Positions 7,496-17,351 of a stretch of DNA of 64,000 nt are shown here, one piece after another (within the stretch, counting starts at the first letter, position 1; each line of letters starts with the position of its first letter). Source of the stretch: Aromatoleum evansii (GTDB taxonomy: Bacteria; Pseudomonadota; Gammaproteobacteria; Burkholderiales; Rhodocyclaceae); contig NZ_WTVK01000005.1 of assembly GCF_012910805.1 (NCBI RefSeq), positions 83,191 to 147,190 on the forward strand, given 5' to 3'. The notes beneath the pieces are model-generated. The model did no database searches, was not told where the DNA came from, and saw only the letters and a list, made by a program, of their open reading frames with translations. The position numbers and the translations under genes are program-made.

Positions 7496-9480
7496 TCGGA
7501 ACGAGGCTCCCCTTCTTGTCCGCCCGCCTGCGGCTGCGCCGGTTCCGCTGCCGTAGCATGCGCGCCGGCGTGCGGGTGGGCGGCGTGCTCGTCGCCCTCG
7601 TCGGCCGCGTCGACATCCTCGCCGGCCGGCTGGTCGCGGCGCTTGCCGAGGAGATGGTAGTCGATCACCTGGCGCGCGATCGGCGCCGCCGACTGCGCAC
7701 CGAAACCACCGTTCTCGACCAGCACCGCGAGCGCGATGGTCGGCTTGTCGGCCGGCGCGTAGGCGATGAACCACGAGTGGTCGCGCAGGCGTTCGCTCAC
7801 GCGGCCCTCGACGTAGCGCTGGCCACGCAGCGAGAACACCTGCGCGGTGCCGGTCTTGCCGCCGACCGAGTAGGGCGCCCCGGCGAAGGCACGCGCGCCG
7901 GTGCCGACCTTGTTCACGTCCACCATCGCCTGACGCACCGCGGCCGCATGCTCCGGCTTGAAGGGGATAGTGCGGATCGGCGCGGGCTCGACGACACGGC
8001 GCTCGCCCGTCACGGGGCTCACGACATGGCGCACCACGTGCGGGCGGAACAGCTTGCCGTCATTGACCAGCGCCGCCACCGCGTTGGCCATCTGCAGCGG
8101 TGTGTAGGCGTTATAGCCCTGTCCGATGCCCACCGAGATGGTCTCGCCACCGAACCACTTCTGGTGTTCCTTCTTGCGGAAGCGCTTCTTCTTCCATTCG
8201 GGCGTCGGCAACACGCCCTCGGCCTCGCCGGGCACGTCGATGCCGGTGCGCGAGCCGAAGCCGAAGGGGCGCATGAAGTTCGCGATGCCGTCGATGCCCA
8301 GGTCGTTGGCGAGCTGATAGTAGTAGGTGTTGCACGACACGACGATGGATTTCGGCAGATCCACCATGCCGTGCCCGCCGACCTTGTCGTCCATGAAGCG
8401 GTGACCGCCGAACATGAAGTAGCCCGGATCGGGAATCGTCTGCGTGATCGTGCGCTTTCCCGCCGACAGGCCCGCCATCGCCATGAAGGGCTTGAAGGTC
8501 GAGCCCGGCGGATAGGCGCTGAAGATGGCGCGGTTCACCAGCGGGTGGTCGGGCGATTCGTTGAGCGACTTCCAGTCTTCGGTCGAGATGCCGTCGACGA
8601 ACAGGTTCGGGTCGTACCCGGGCTTGGACACCAGCGCCAGCACGCCGCCGGTCGCCGGCTCGATCGCGACGAGTGCGCCGCGGCGCTTGCCGAAGGCGGC
8701 TTCGGCGACCTTCTGCATCTCGATGTCGAGCGTCAGCTCCAGATCGTTGCCCGCCAGGCCCGGCGTGCGCGCGAGCTGGCGCACGGCGCGTCCGCCGGCA
8801 TTCACCTCGACCTGCTCGGCGCCGGTAACGCCGTGCAACTCGGCCTCGTAGCTCTGTTCCAGCCCGCTCTTGCCGATATGTTCGGAGCCACGGTAGTTCG
8901 CCTCGTCGCCCGACTCCTCGATGCGCTCGCGATCGCGCTGGTTGATGCGGCCTATGTAGCCGATCACGTGCGAGGCGAGCTCACCCTGCGGGTAGTCGCG
9001 GAACAGGCGCGCCTGCACCTCGACGCCGGGGAACTGGTAGCGCCGCGCGATCACGCGCGCAACCTCCTCTTCGGTCAGGCGCGTGCGCAGCGGCACGCTC
9101 TCGAAATTCTTGCTCTCTTCCAGCAGCTTCTTGAAGCGGCGCCGGTCGCGCGCGTCGATCTCGACGATCTCCGCCAGTCCGTCTATCGTCGCCTCGAGGT
9201 CGCGCACGCGCGAGGGCGTGATCTCCAGCGTGTAGGCGGCGTAGTTGCGCGCGAGCGGCACGCCGTTGCGGTCCGTGATCGAACCGCGCCCCGGCACGAT
9301 GGGCAGCAGCGCAATGCGGTTGTCTTCGGCGCGGGTGTGGTAATAGTCGTAGCGCACGACCTGCAGGAACCAGAAGCGCGCCACCAGCAGGCCGAAGCAC
9401 ACGGCGATGAAGATGCCCGCGATCAGGACGCGGCGGCGGAAGCGCCCCAGTTCCTCGTCGGGGGTACGGAATTCCATCAT
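7492..9480 (-). CDS. mrdA: Penicillin-binding protein 2 (elongasome transpeptidase)
   Basis: A 662-residue class B PBP that crosslinks peptidoglycan during elongation. A single N-terminal membrane segment lies at about residues 17-38. A dimerisation/pedestal region follows, then the transpeptidase domain with S327-T-F-K330, S382-C-N384 and K542-T-G-T545. The C-terminus past residue 620 is a low-complexity acidic, histidine- and alanine-rich tail not needed for catalysis. A second ATG one codon later is an equally possible start. It is encoded 4 bp after mreD and overlaps rodA. Confidence 0.97.
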   Translation of the reverse strand: MMEFRTPDEELGRFRRRVLIAGIFIAVCFGLLVARFWFLQVVRYDYYHTRAEDNRIALLPIVPGRGSITDRNGVPLARNYAAYTLEITPSRVRDLEATIDGLAEIVEIDARDRRRFKKLLEESKNFESVPLRTRLTEEEVARVIARRYQFPGVEVQARLFRDYPQGELASHVIGYIGRINQRDRERIEESGDEANYRGSEHIGKSGLEQSYEAELHGVTGAEQVEVNAGGRAVRQLARTPGLAGNDLELTLDIEMQKVAEAAFGKRRGALVAIEPATGGVLALVSKPGYDPNLFVDGISTEDWKSLNESPDHPLVNRAIFSAYPPGSTFKPFMAMAGLSAGKRTITQTIPDPGYFMFGGHRFMDDKVGGHGMVDLPKSIVVSCNTYYYQLANDLGIDGIANFMRPFGFGSRTGIDVPGEAEGVLPTPEWKKKRFRKKEHQKWFGGETISVGIGQGYNAYTPLQMANAVAALVNDGKLFRPHVVRHVVSPVTGERRVVEPAPIRTIPFKPEHAAAVRQAMVDVNKVGTGARAFAGAPYSVGGKTGTAQVFSLRGQRYVEGRVSERLRDHSWFIAYAPADKPTIALAVLVENGGFGAQSAAPIARQVIDYHLLGKRRDQPAGEDVDAADEGDEHAAHPHAGAHATAAEPAQPQAGGQEGEPRSE

Positions 9481-9484
9481 GGGT

Positions 9485-10006
9485 TCAGATCGGCCGGTTG
9501 TCGTCCCGGTCCACCGGCTGGTACTGCGGCAGCAGCAACAGGTAGTTCAGCGGCACCCACAGCGCCGCGCTCGTGAGGCTCGAGAGGAAGTACCACCAGC
9601 CGGGAAACTCGGCGCCGGCAACGAGGCGCACCGTGACCATGATCACCTGCGTCAGCAACAGCAGCGGGAACATCTGCAGCGCCTGCTGCGTCGGCCCGAA
9701 CCACAGCACGCGCCGCGACACCGAGGTCGCGAGATAGCACAGCACGACGTAGGCGAGCGCATGCTGGCCCATCGCGGCACCGTGGCCGATATCGACCAGC
9801 ACGCCGAACAGGAAACCTGCCCCCATGCCGACGCGCAAGGGCTCGCGGATCGACCAGAAGGCCAGCACCAGCGCGACCCAGTCGGGCACGCCGGGCGTGA
9901 GGCCGGTCGGGATGTAGCTCAGGCCGAGCGCCACGAGCAGGCTCAGCCAGGCGAACCAGGTCTTGGCCGGCAGCAGGATGCGACTGGAACGGTGGGTCGG
10001 TTGCAT
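9485..10006 (-). CDS. mreD: Rod shape-determining protein MreD
   Basis: A 173-residue membrane protein with about five or six hydrophobic helices. Landmarks are LPAKTWFAWLSLLVALGLSY near the N-terminus and GFLFGVLVDIGHGAAMGQHA in the middle, typical of MreD. It links MreC to the RodA-PBP2 complex. It sits 3 bp after mreC and 4 bp before mrdA in the canonical order mreB-mreC-mreD-mrdA-rodA. Confidence 0.93.
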   Translation of the reverse strand: MQPTHRSSRILLPAKTWFAWLSLLVALGLSYIPTGLTPGVPDWVALVLAFWSIREPLRVGMGAGFLFGVLVDIGHGAAMGQHALAYVVLCYLATSVSRRVLWFGPTQQALQMFPLLLLTQVIMVTVRLVAGAEFPGWWYFLSSLTSAALWVPLNYLLLLPQYQPVDRDDNRPI

Positions 10007-10009
10007 CGA

Positions 10010-10906
10010 TTATCCCTTGCGCCCCTTGCGCGGCTCGGGTTCGGGCTCCGGCACCGGACGCGGCGGCGGCGGCGCGGCGCGCCCGAGCAGCAGCACCTGC
10101 GTCGTGCGCTCGACGCCGGCGACGGGTTCGCACACGATCACCGCGAAGGTCTGTGCGTCGCGGTCCACGCTCACGACATCGGCCACCGGCAGTCCGGCGA
10201 GGAACAGGCCGTCCAGGCCCGAGGTCACGAGCCGGTCGCCCACGCGCACGTCCGCGCCCGACAGCGTGAAGCGCAATTCGAGCCGCCCCTGGCCGGCCCC
10301 GGCGAGCACGCCACGCAAGCCGTTCCTCGCGACCTGCACCGGCACCGCCTGGTCCTTGTCGGTAAGCAGCGTGACCTCGGCCTGCACCGGATACACGCGC
10401 GTGACCTGGCCGAGCATGCCCTGCTCGTTGACCACCGCCATGCCGGCCTCGACGCCCTGCTGGCTGCCACGGTTGAGGATCACCTTGCGGTCGAAGGGGT
10501 CCGGCGCATCGTAGAGGATCTCGGCGGCGACGCTCTTGGTCGCGACCGACGCCCCCATGTCGAGGAGCCCGCGCAGGCGACGGTTCTCTTCCTCGAGCTG
10601 CTCGAAGCGCAGCAGGCGCTGCGCCGCCTCCAGTTCGCGCCCGCGCAGCGCGGAGTTGTCCTTCTGCACTTCGACGAGGGTGGCGAAATACACGGCGGCG
10701 TTGCGTACGAAGTCTGCGGGCGCGGCTGCCGCCATCTGCAGCGGCCAGGTTGCCACCGACAGCGCCTGGCGCACCACTTCGAGGTAACGGAACTTCAGGT
10801 CGGCGACCAGCATCGCCAGACAGATGGAGACGAGCACCGCCAGCCGCACCAGCGGCGTGGGTCCCTGCTTGAAGATCGGTGGTGACGGATGACCGGCGAG
10901 GGACAT
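10010..10906 (-). CDS. mreC: Rod shape-determining protein MreC
   Basis: A 298-residue bitopic protein. A membrane helix lies at about residues 21-37, followed by a coiled coil (LRGRELEAAQRLLRFEQLEE) and the periplasmic beta-barrel core with SVATKSVAAEILYD and VILNRGSQQGVEAGMAVV. A Pro/Glu/Arg-rich C-terminal tail ends in RKGRKG. MreC activates PBP2-RodA in the elongasome. The gene follows mreB by 57 bp. Confidence 0.95.
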   Translation of the reverse strand: MSLAGHPSPPIFKQGPTPLVRLAVLVSICLAMLVADLKFRYLEVVRQALSVATWPLQMAAAAPADFVRNAAVYFATLVEVQKDNSALRGRELEAAQRLLRFEQLEEENRRLRGLLDMGASVATKSVAAEILYDAPDPFDRKVILNRGSQQGVEAGMAVVNEQGMLGQVTRVYPVQAEVTLLTDKDQAVPVQVARNGLRGVLAGAGQGRLELRFTLSGADVRVGDRLVTSGLDGLFLAGLPVADVVSVDRDAQTFAVIVCEPVAGVERTTQVLLLGRAAPPPPRPVPEPEPEPRKGRKG

Positions 10907-10963
10907 CGTGCGGCGTCTACGGCGCGGCGCGGCAGGCGGGGGCGCCCGCCGCGACGACGCGAA

Positions 10964-12106
<1,143 letters not shown>

Positions 12107-12127
12107 TTAAGCGGGTTTTGTTTCCTC

Positions 12128-12415
12128 ATGTCGCTTACCACTGAACAGGTCCTGCGCATCGCCGGACTCGCGCGCATCGAACTCGCCGAGGGCGACGTCG
12201 AGGCCACGCGCGCCAAACTGAACGGAATCTTCGGCCTGATCGAGCAGATGCAGGCGGTCGACACCAGCGGCGTCGAGCCGATGAGCCACCCGCAGGATGT
12301 CGCACAGCGCCTGCGCGACGACGTCGCGACCGAAGCGGACCGCCGCGAGGCCTTCCAGCGCGTCGCCCCGCAGACCGAAGCAGGCCTCTACCTCGTCCCG
12401 AAGGTCATCGAGTAA
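12128..12415 (+). CDS. gatC: Aspartyl/glutamyl-tRNA amidotransferase subunit C
   Basis: A 95-residue subunit that wraps around and stabilises GatA. Motifs are [12 protein letters not shown] at the start, [18 protein letters not shown] in the middle, and [14 protein letters not shown] at the end. It starts the gatCAB cluster, 3 bp before gatA. The complex converts misacylated Glu-tRNA(Gln) or Asp-tRNA(Asn) into the correct amide. Confidence 0.96.
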   Translation: MSLTTEQVLRIAGLARIELAEGDVEATRAKLNGIFGLIEQMQAVDTSGVEPMSHPQDVAQRLRDDVATEADRREAFQRVAPQTEAGLYLVPKVIE

Positions 12416-12418
12416 GCC

Positions 12419-13882
12419 ATGATCCACGCCAGCCTCACCGAACTGCGCGCCGCGCTGGACGCGAAGAAGATCTCCAGCGTCGAACTCGCGACCCTCTTCC
12501 TCGACCGCATCGAACAACACAACCCGGCGCTCAACGCCTTCATCACCGTAGACCGCGACGGTGCCCTCGCGGCCGCCCGTGCCGCCGACGCGCGCATCGC
12601 CGCCGGCAACGCCGGCCCGCTCACCGGCATCCCGCTCGCGCACAAGGACGTGTTCTGCACCGAAGGCGTGCTCACGACCTGCGGCTCGAAGATGCTGTCG
12701 AACTTCGTCAGCCCCTATGACGCCCACGTCGTCTCGCTGCTCAAGGCCGCCGGCGCGGTGAACTTGGGCAAGACCAACATGGACGAGTTCGCCATGGGCT
12801 CGTCGAACGAGAACTCGCACTACGGCCCGGTCAGGAACCCCTGGGACACCACGCGGATCCCGGGCGGCTCCTCGGGCGGCTCGGCCGCGGCGGTCGCCGC
12901 GCGCCTCGCCCCGATCGCCACCGGCACCGACACCGGCGGCTCGGTGCGCCAGCCCGCCGGCCACACCGGCATCACCGGCATCAAGCCCACCTACGGCGTC
13001 GTCAGCCGCTACGGCATGATCGCCTACGCCAGCTCACTCGACCAGGGCGGCGCCTTCGGCGCGTCCGCGGCCGACTGCGCGCAACTGCTGAGCGCCATGG
13101 CGGGCTTCGACGAGCGCGACTCCACCAGCCTCGAGCGCCCCGCCGAGGATTACGCGCGCGAGCTCGCCGCACCGGCCAGCGACCAGCCGCTTGCCGGCCT
13201 GCGCATCGGCCTGCCGCGCGAATTCTTCGCCGAAGGCATGGCCGAGGACGTGCGCGCCGCGGTCGAGGCCGCGCTCGAGCAGTACCGCAAGCTCGGCGCG
13301 ACCACCGTCGACGTGAGCCTGCCCAACGCGAAACTGGCGATCCCCGCCTACTACGTGATCGCGCCGGCCGAGGCGTCGAGCAACCTGTCGCGCTTCGACG
13401 GCGTGCGCTACGGCCACCGCGCCGCCGAATACCGCGACCTCGCCGAGATGTACGCGAAGAGCCGCGCCGAAGGCTTCGGCGCCGAAGTGAAGCGCCGCAT
13501 CCTGGTCGGCACCTACGTGCTGTCGCACGGCTACTACGACGCCTACTACCTGCAGGCGCAGAAGCTGCGCCGCCTGATCGCGCAGGACTTCCAGGCCGCA
13601 TTCGCGCAATGCGACGTGATCGCCGGCCCGACCAGCCCGACCACCGCCTGGGCGATCGGCGAGAAGACCGACGACCCAGTGCAGATGTACCTGTCGGACA
13701 TCTACACCATCGCCGTGAACCTCGCCGGCCTGCCCGGCCTGTCGCACCCCTGCGGCTTCGGCGGCGGGAATCTCCCGGTCGGCCTGCAGCTCATCGGCGA
13801 CTACTTCGCCGAGGCGCGCCTGCTCGCCACCGCGCACCAGTACCAGCAGGCGACCGACTGGCACCTGCGCCGTCCGGGCTGA
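12419..13882 (+). CDS. gatA: Aspartyl/glutamyl-tRNA amidotransferase subunit A
   Basis: A 487-residue amidase-signature protein that hydrolyses glutamine and channels ammonia to GatB. The catalytic triad is visible: K76 in IPLAHKD, the cis-serine in the GGSSGGS stretch (about residues 149-155), and nucleophile S175 in [10 protein letters not shown]. Length is normal. It is followed after 7 bp by a small lipoprotein gene rather than directly by gatB. Confidence 0.97.
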   Translation: MIHASLTELRAALDAKKISSVELATLFLDRIEQHNPALNAFITVDRDGALAAARAADARIAAGNAGPLTGIPLAHKDVFCTEGVLTTCGSKMLSNFVSPYDAHVVSLLKAAGAVNLGKTNMDEFAMGSSNENSHYGPVRNPWDTTRIPGGSSGGSAAAVAARLAPIATGTDTGGSVRQPAGHTGITGIKPTYGVVSRYGMIAYASSLDQGGAFGASAADCAQLLSAMAGFDERDSTSLERPAEDYARELAAPASDQPLAGLRIGLPREFFAEGMAEDVRAAVEAALEQYRKLGATTVDVSLPNAKLAIPAYYVIAPAEASSNLSRFDGVRYGHRAAEYRDLAEMYAKSRAEGFGAEVKRRILVGTYVLSHGYYDAYYLQAQKLRRLIAQDFQAAFAQCDVIAGPTSPTTAWAIGEKTDDPVQMYLSDIYTIAVNLAGLPGLSHPCGFGGGNLPVGLQLIGDYFAEARLLATAHQYQQATDWHLRRPG

Positions 13883-13889
13883 GCGTCCC

Positions 13890-14414
13890 ATGCGCCGCCT
13901 TCATCCCGCCCTCCGCGCGGTCGCGCTCGCAGCCGTCACGCTGCTGGGCGCCTGCGCGACCCCGCCCGAGCGCAAGCCCGAGCCCGCGGCGACCACGCCC
14001 TCCCCGGCACAATCCGCCGCCGAGGCCGAACCGGAGCGCGCGCTGCAGCGCGGCCGGCTCAAGCCCATGCCGGTGCGCCCGCTCTCCATCAAGACCGACT
14101 GCCGCTTCAAGGACGAGGTCGGCTACGGCGGCAGCGCCGTGCTGGATGTCAGCCACTCCGAGGTGCGCGCCTTCGCCGCGACGGTCGACGTCCCCAAGCG
14201 CGGCAGCTGCAAGTTCGACCTGGCCGACTTCAGGCAAGTGCTGAAGGAGCCGCACGTCGAGCTGCAGGCGCGCGACGGCTGCACCGTGCGCATGTGGGAA
14301 CAGGGCGAACAGGTCACCGTCGCATTCTCCGAATGCGCGAAACGCTGCACCCGCGGCACGTTCGAATATGTATGGCCGATCCTGGTGGACCGGTCGAGCG
14401 GCCAGTGCACCTGA
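13890..14414 (+). CDS. Cysteine-rich lipoprotein of unknown function between gatA and gatB
   Basis: A 174-residue precursor with a lipoprotein leader (VTLLGAC lipobox). A Pro/Ala/Glu-rich linker follows to about residue 55, then a compact C-terminal domain. That domain holds six cysteines (contexts [29 protein letters not shown]), enough for three disulfides, which suits a periplasmic or outer-membrane location. I do not recognise the family. The gene starts 7 bp after gatA and ends 25 bp before gatB, so it is probably co-transcribed with them. A functional link to tRNA amidation is not implied, because the product is exported. Confidence 0.8.
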   Translation: MRRLHPALRAVALAAVTLLGACATPPERKPEPAATTPSPAQSAAEAEPERALQRGRLKPMPVRPLSIKTDCRFKDEVGYGGSAVLDVSHSEVRAFAATVDVPKRGSCKFDLADFRQVLKEPHVELQARDGCTVRMWEQGEQVTVAFSECAKRCTRGTFEYVWPILVDRSSGQCT

Positions 14415-14439
14415 CCGCAGCGAATCAAGAGACAGGACT

Positions 14440-15897
14440 ATGAGCAGATCGGATTGGGAAGTCGTCATCGGGCTGGAAGTGCATGCCCAGCTCAACACCG
14501 CCTCCAAGATCTTTTCCGGCGCCAGCACCGCCTTCGGCGCGGCGCCGAACGTGCAGGCCTGCGCCGTCGATATCGCGCTGCCCGGCGTGCTGCCGGTGCT
14601 CAACCGCGGCGCCGTCGAACGCGCGATCCGCTTCGGCCTGGCGATCGGCGCCGAAGTCGCGCCGAAGAGCGTGTTCGCGCGCAAGAACTACTTCTACCCC
14701 GACCTCCCCAAGGGCTACCAGATCAGCCAGTTCGAGCTGCCGGTGGTGCAGGGCGGCGAGATCACGATCCGCGTCGGTGAAGGGGATAAAGCCTACGAGA
14801 AGACGGTGCATCTCACCCGCGCCCACCTCGAGGAAGACGCCGGCAAGAGCCTGCACGAGGACTTCCACGGCATGAGCGGCATTGACCTCAACCGCGCCGG
14901 CACGCCGCTGCTCGAGATCGTCTCCGAGCCCGACATGCGCTCCTCGGCCGAAGCCGTCGCCTACGCCCGCACGCTGCATGCGCTGGTGCGCTGGATCGAC
15001 ATCTGCGACGGCAACATGCAGGAAGGCTCGTTCCGCTGCGACGCCAACGTCTCCGTGCGCCGCCCCGGCGGGCCGCTCGGCACGCGCCGCGAGATCAAGA
15101 ACCTCAACTCCTTCCGCTTTCTGCAGCAGGCGATCGACTACGAGGTGCAGTGGCAGATCGACACCCTCGAGGACGGCGGCAGGATCCAGCAGGCGACCGT
15201 GCTGTTCGACCCCGACAGCGGCGAGACGCGCATGATGCGCTCGAAGGAAGACGCGCACGACTACCGCTACTTCCCCGACCCGGACCTGCTGCCGCTCGTG
15301 ATCTCGCCCGAGTGGAAGGCGCGGGTGCATTCGGAAATGCCCGAGCTGCCCGGCGCGATGAAGGCCCGCTTCATGGAACAGTGGGGCCTCTCCGCGTACG
15401 ACGCGACGACGCTCACCGCGTCGAAGGAAGTCGCAAGCTTCTACCAGGCCGCCGTCGAAGCCGCCGGCGTCGCGCTCGCCAAGCCCTGCGCGAACTGGGT
15501 CATGGGCGACCTCGCAGCGCGCCTCAACAAGGCCGAGCTCGACGTCGCCGCTTCCCCTGTGTCGCCCGTGCAACTCGCCGGCCTGGTCGCGCGCATCGCT
15601 GATGGCACGATCTCGAACAACATCGGCAAGAAGGTGTTCGACGCCCTGTGGAACCGCGAAGGCAACTCCGCCGACGCCGTCATCGAGGCCCAGGGCCTGC
15701 GCCAGACCAACGACGCCGGTGCGATCGAGGCGATGATCGACGAGGTGCTCGCGGCCAACCAGAAGTCGGTCGAGGAATTCCGCGCCGGCAAGGAAAAGGC
15801 CTTCAACGCGCTCGTCGGCCAGGTCATGAAGGCGAGCAAGGGCAAGGCCAACCCGGCGCAGGTGAACGAACTGCTGAAACGCAAGCTCGAAGCTTGA
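14440..15897 (+). CDS. gatB: Aspartyl/glutamyl-tRNA amidotransferase subunit B
   Basis: The 485-residue kinase/transamidase subunit, which activates the tRNA-bound carboxylate with ATP and accepts ammonia. The start [18 protein letters not shown] follows a GACAGGACT ribosome binding site; the frame is open further upstream without homology. Landmarks include [38 protein letters not shown], and [12 protein letters not shown]. The C-terminal YqeY-like tRNA-binding domain ends [15 protein letters not shown]. It completes gatCAB. Confidence 0.97.
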   Translation: MSRSDWEVVIGLEVHAQLNTASKIFSGASTAFGAAPNVQACAVDIALPGVLPVLNRGAVERAIRFGLAIGAEVAPKSVFARKNYFYPDLPKGYQISQFELPVVQGGEITIRVGEGDKAYEKTVHLTRAHLEEDAGKSLHEDFHGMSGIDLNRAGTPLLEIVSEPDMRSSAEAVAYARTLHALVRWIDICDGNMQEGSFRCDANVSVRRPGGPLGTRREIKNLNSFRFLQQAIDYEVQWQIDTLEDGGRIQQATVLFDPDSGETRMMRSKEDAHDYRYFPDPDLLPLVISPEWKARVHSEMPELPGAMKARFMEQWGLSAYDATTLTASKEVASFYQAAVEAAGVALAKPCANWVMGDLAARLNKAELDVAASPVSPVQLAGLVARIADGTISNNIGKKVFDALWNREGNSADAVIEAQGLRQTNDAGAIEAMIDEVLAANQKSVEEFRAGKEKAFNALVGQVMKASKGKANPAQVNELLKRKLEA

Positions 15898-15938
15898 TCG
15901 ATACCGTCCGGGCGGCGCTTGGCGCAACCCGGACGACG

Positions 15939-15964
15939 CCCTTCGACCGGCTCGGGACGAAGGG
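15939..15964. repeat. Short palindromic dispersed-type repeat
   Basis: CCCTTCG and CGAAGGG arms around ACCGGCTCGGGA, in the gap between gatB and the amidotransferase gene. It resembles the CTTCGA-CGGCTC-GGACGAAG type of short palindrome common in GC-rich proteobacteria. It could also act as a weak terminator. Confidence 0.5.
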
Positions 15965-15999
15965 ATGATTGCCGCATCAGACGAGAGAGGAATCGCGCG

Positions 16000-16821
16000 A
16001 TGTGCCAGCTCCTCGGGATGAACTGCAACGTGCCGACGGACATCTGCTTCTCGTTCGCCGGCTTCCAGGCGCGCGGCGGCGCCACCGACGTGCATGCCGA
16101 CGGCTGGGGCATCGCCTTCTTCGAGGGGCGCGGCGTGCGCGTGTTCCTCGATCCCCAGCCCAGCGCCTCGTCGCCCATCGCGGAGCTGGTGCGCAACTAT
16201 CCCATCCGCTCGCTCAACGTCATCGCGCACATCCGCAAGGCCACGCAGGGCCAGGTCACGCTCGACAACACCCACCCCTTTCAGCGCGAGCTGTGGGGCA
16301 GCTACTGGATCTTCGCGCACAACGGCAACCTGCTCGACTACGCGCCGCACTTCGACGGCCGCTTCCTGCCGGTCGGCAACACCGACTCCGAGACCGCGTT
16401 CTGCGACATCCTGCAGCACCTCGCCGCCGAATTCCCCGACGGCCCGCCCCCACCCGAGGCCCTGTACGCGTCCCTGCGCCGCCTCGCGATCCGCATCGGC
16501 GCGCACGGCCCGTTCAACTTCCTGCTGTCGAACGGCGACTACCTCTTCGCGCACTGCTCGACGCGCCTCGCCTATATCGTCCGCCAGGCCCCCTTCACCA
16601 CCGCGCACCTCTCCGATCAGGACCTCAGCGTCGACTTCAGCCGGCTCACGACCCCGGCCGACCGTGTCGCCGTGATCGCGACCACGCCGCTGACCGACAA
16701 CGAGGTGTGGCACGCGATCCCGCCCGGGACCCTGCTCGCGTTCCGGCATGGCGCGATCGAGACCCTGGGCGAGGCGACGACCATCGCCGGGAACCCCGCT
16801 GCCGGTGCGGGCAGCGTGTAG
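16000..16821 (+). CDS. Class II glutamine amidotransferase (YafJ-like)
   Basis: A 273-residue stand-alone N-terminal-nucleophile amidotransferase domain. The start chosen is ATG at 16000, because the next residue is the catalytic cysteine (MCQLLGMNC), exposed by methionine removal. Further motifs are GWGIAFFEGRG, NVIAHIRKATQG, HPFQRELWGSYWIFAHNGNL and GNTDSETAFC. The substrate that receives the ammonia is not known for this family. It lies 102 bp after gatB on the same strand but is unrelated to GatA. Confidence 0.92.
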   Translation: MCQLLGMNCNVPTDICFSFAGFQARGGATDVHADGWGIAFFEGRGVRVFLDPQPSASSPIAELVRNYPIRSLNVIAHIRKATQGQVTLDNTHPFQRELWGSYWIFAHNGNLLDYAPHFDGRFLPVGNTDSETAFCDILQHLAAEFPDGPPPPEALYASLRRLAIRIGAHGPFNFLLSNGDYLFAHCSTRLAYIVRQAPFTTAHLSDQDLSVDFSRLTTPADRVAVIATTPLTDNEVWHAIPPGTLLAFRHGAIETLGEATTIAGNPAAGAGSV

Positions 16822-16890
16822 ATTTCACTTCGCAGCCTCATGCCGAAAGGCTAAAGTCCGATTTTCACCATAGCGCCGAAGGGGAAACCC

Positions 16891-17313
16891 GTGTCCGATT
16901 GCCCACTGTGTCTGGCCGCCAACGAAACCCTGGTGTGGCGCGACGGCAGCTGCCGCGTCATCCTCGTCGATGAGCCCGGCTATCCTGGCTTCTGCCGCGT
17001 CGTGTGGAACCACCACAGTGCGGAGATGACCGACCTCAACGCCGGCGAGCAGCGCCATCTCCTCAACGTCGTGCTCGCGACCGAGGCCGCGCTGCGCCAG
17101 CTGATGCGCCCCGACAAGATCAATCTTGCAAGCCTCGGCAACGTGGTCCCGCACCTGCACTGGCACGTCATCCCGCGCTTCGCCGACGACGCCCACTTCC
17201 CGCAACCGATATGGAGCGCCCCGCTGCGCACCGCCGCGCCGCGCCCGGCCCCGCCGGTGGCGACACTCTCCGCGACGCTGGTCGCGATGCTCACCGAACA
17301 GACCGCCGGATGA
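16891..17313 (+). CDS. HIT family nucleotide-binding protein
   Basis: A 140-residue histidine-triad protein that would hydrolyse or transfer nucleoside phosphates. The triad is H88-L-H90-W-H92 in the segment VPHLHWHVIPR. The N-terminal CPLC pair is common in this branch. The start is GTG. The C-terminal 40 residues are Pro/Ala/Thr-rich. The natural substrate is not predictable. The next gene starts within 40 bp. Confidence 0.93.
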   Translation: MSDCPLCLAANETLVWRDGSCRVILVDEPGYPGFCRVVWNHHSAEMTDLNAGEQRHLLNVVLATEAALRQLMRPDKINLASLGNVVPHLHWHVIPRFADDAHFPQPIWSAPLRTAAPRPAPPVATLSATLVAMLTEQTAG

Positions 17314-17351
17314 AGCCTGCGCACCCGGACCGAACGCACCACGGAGAACCC

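Noticed and set aside
14425..16749. A 774-codon minus-strand frame
   Set aside because: It is antisense to gatB and the class II amidotransferase, both fully supported.
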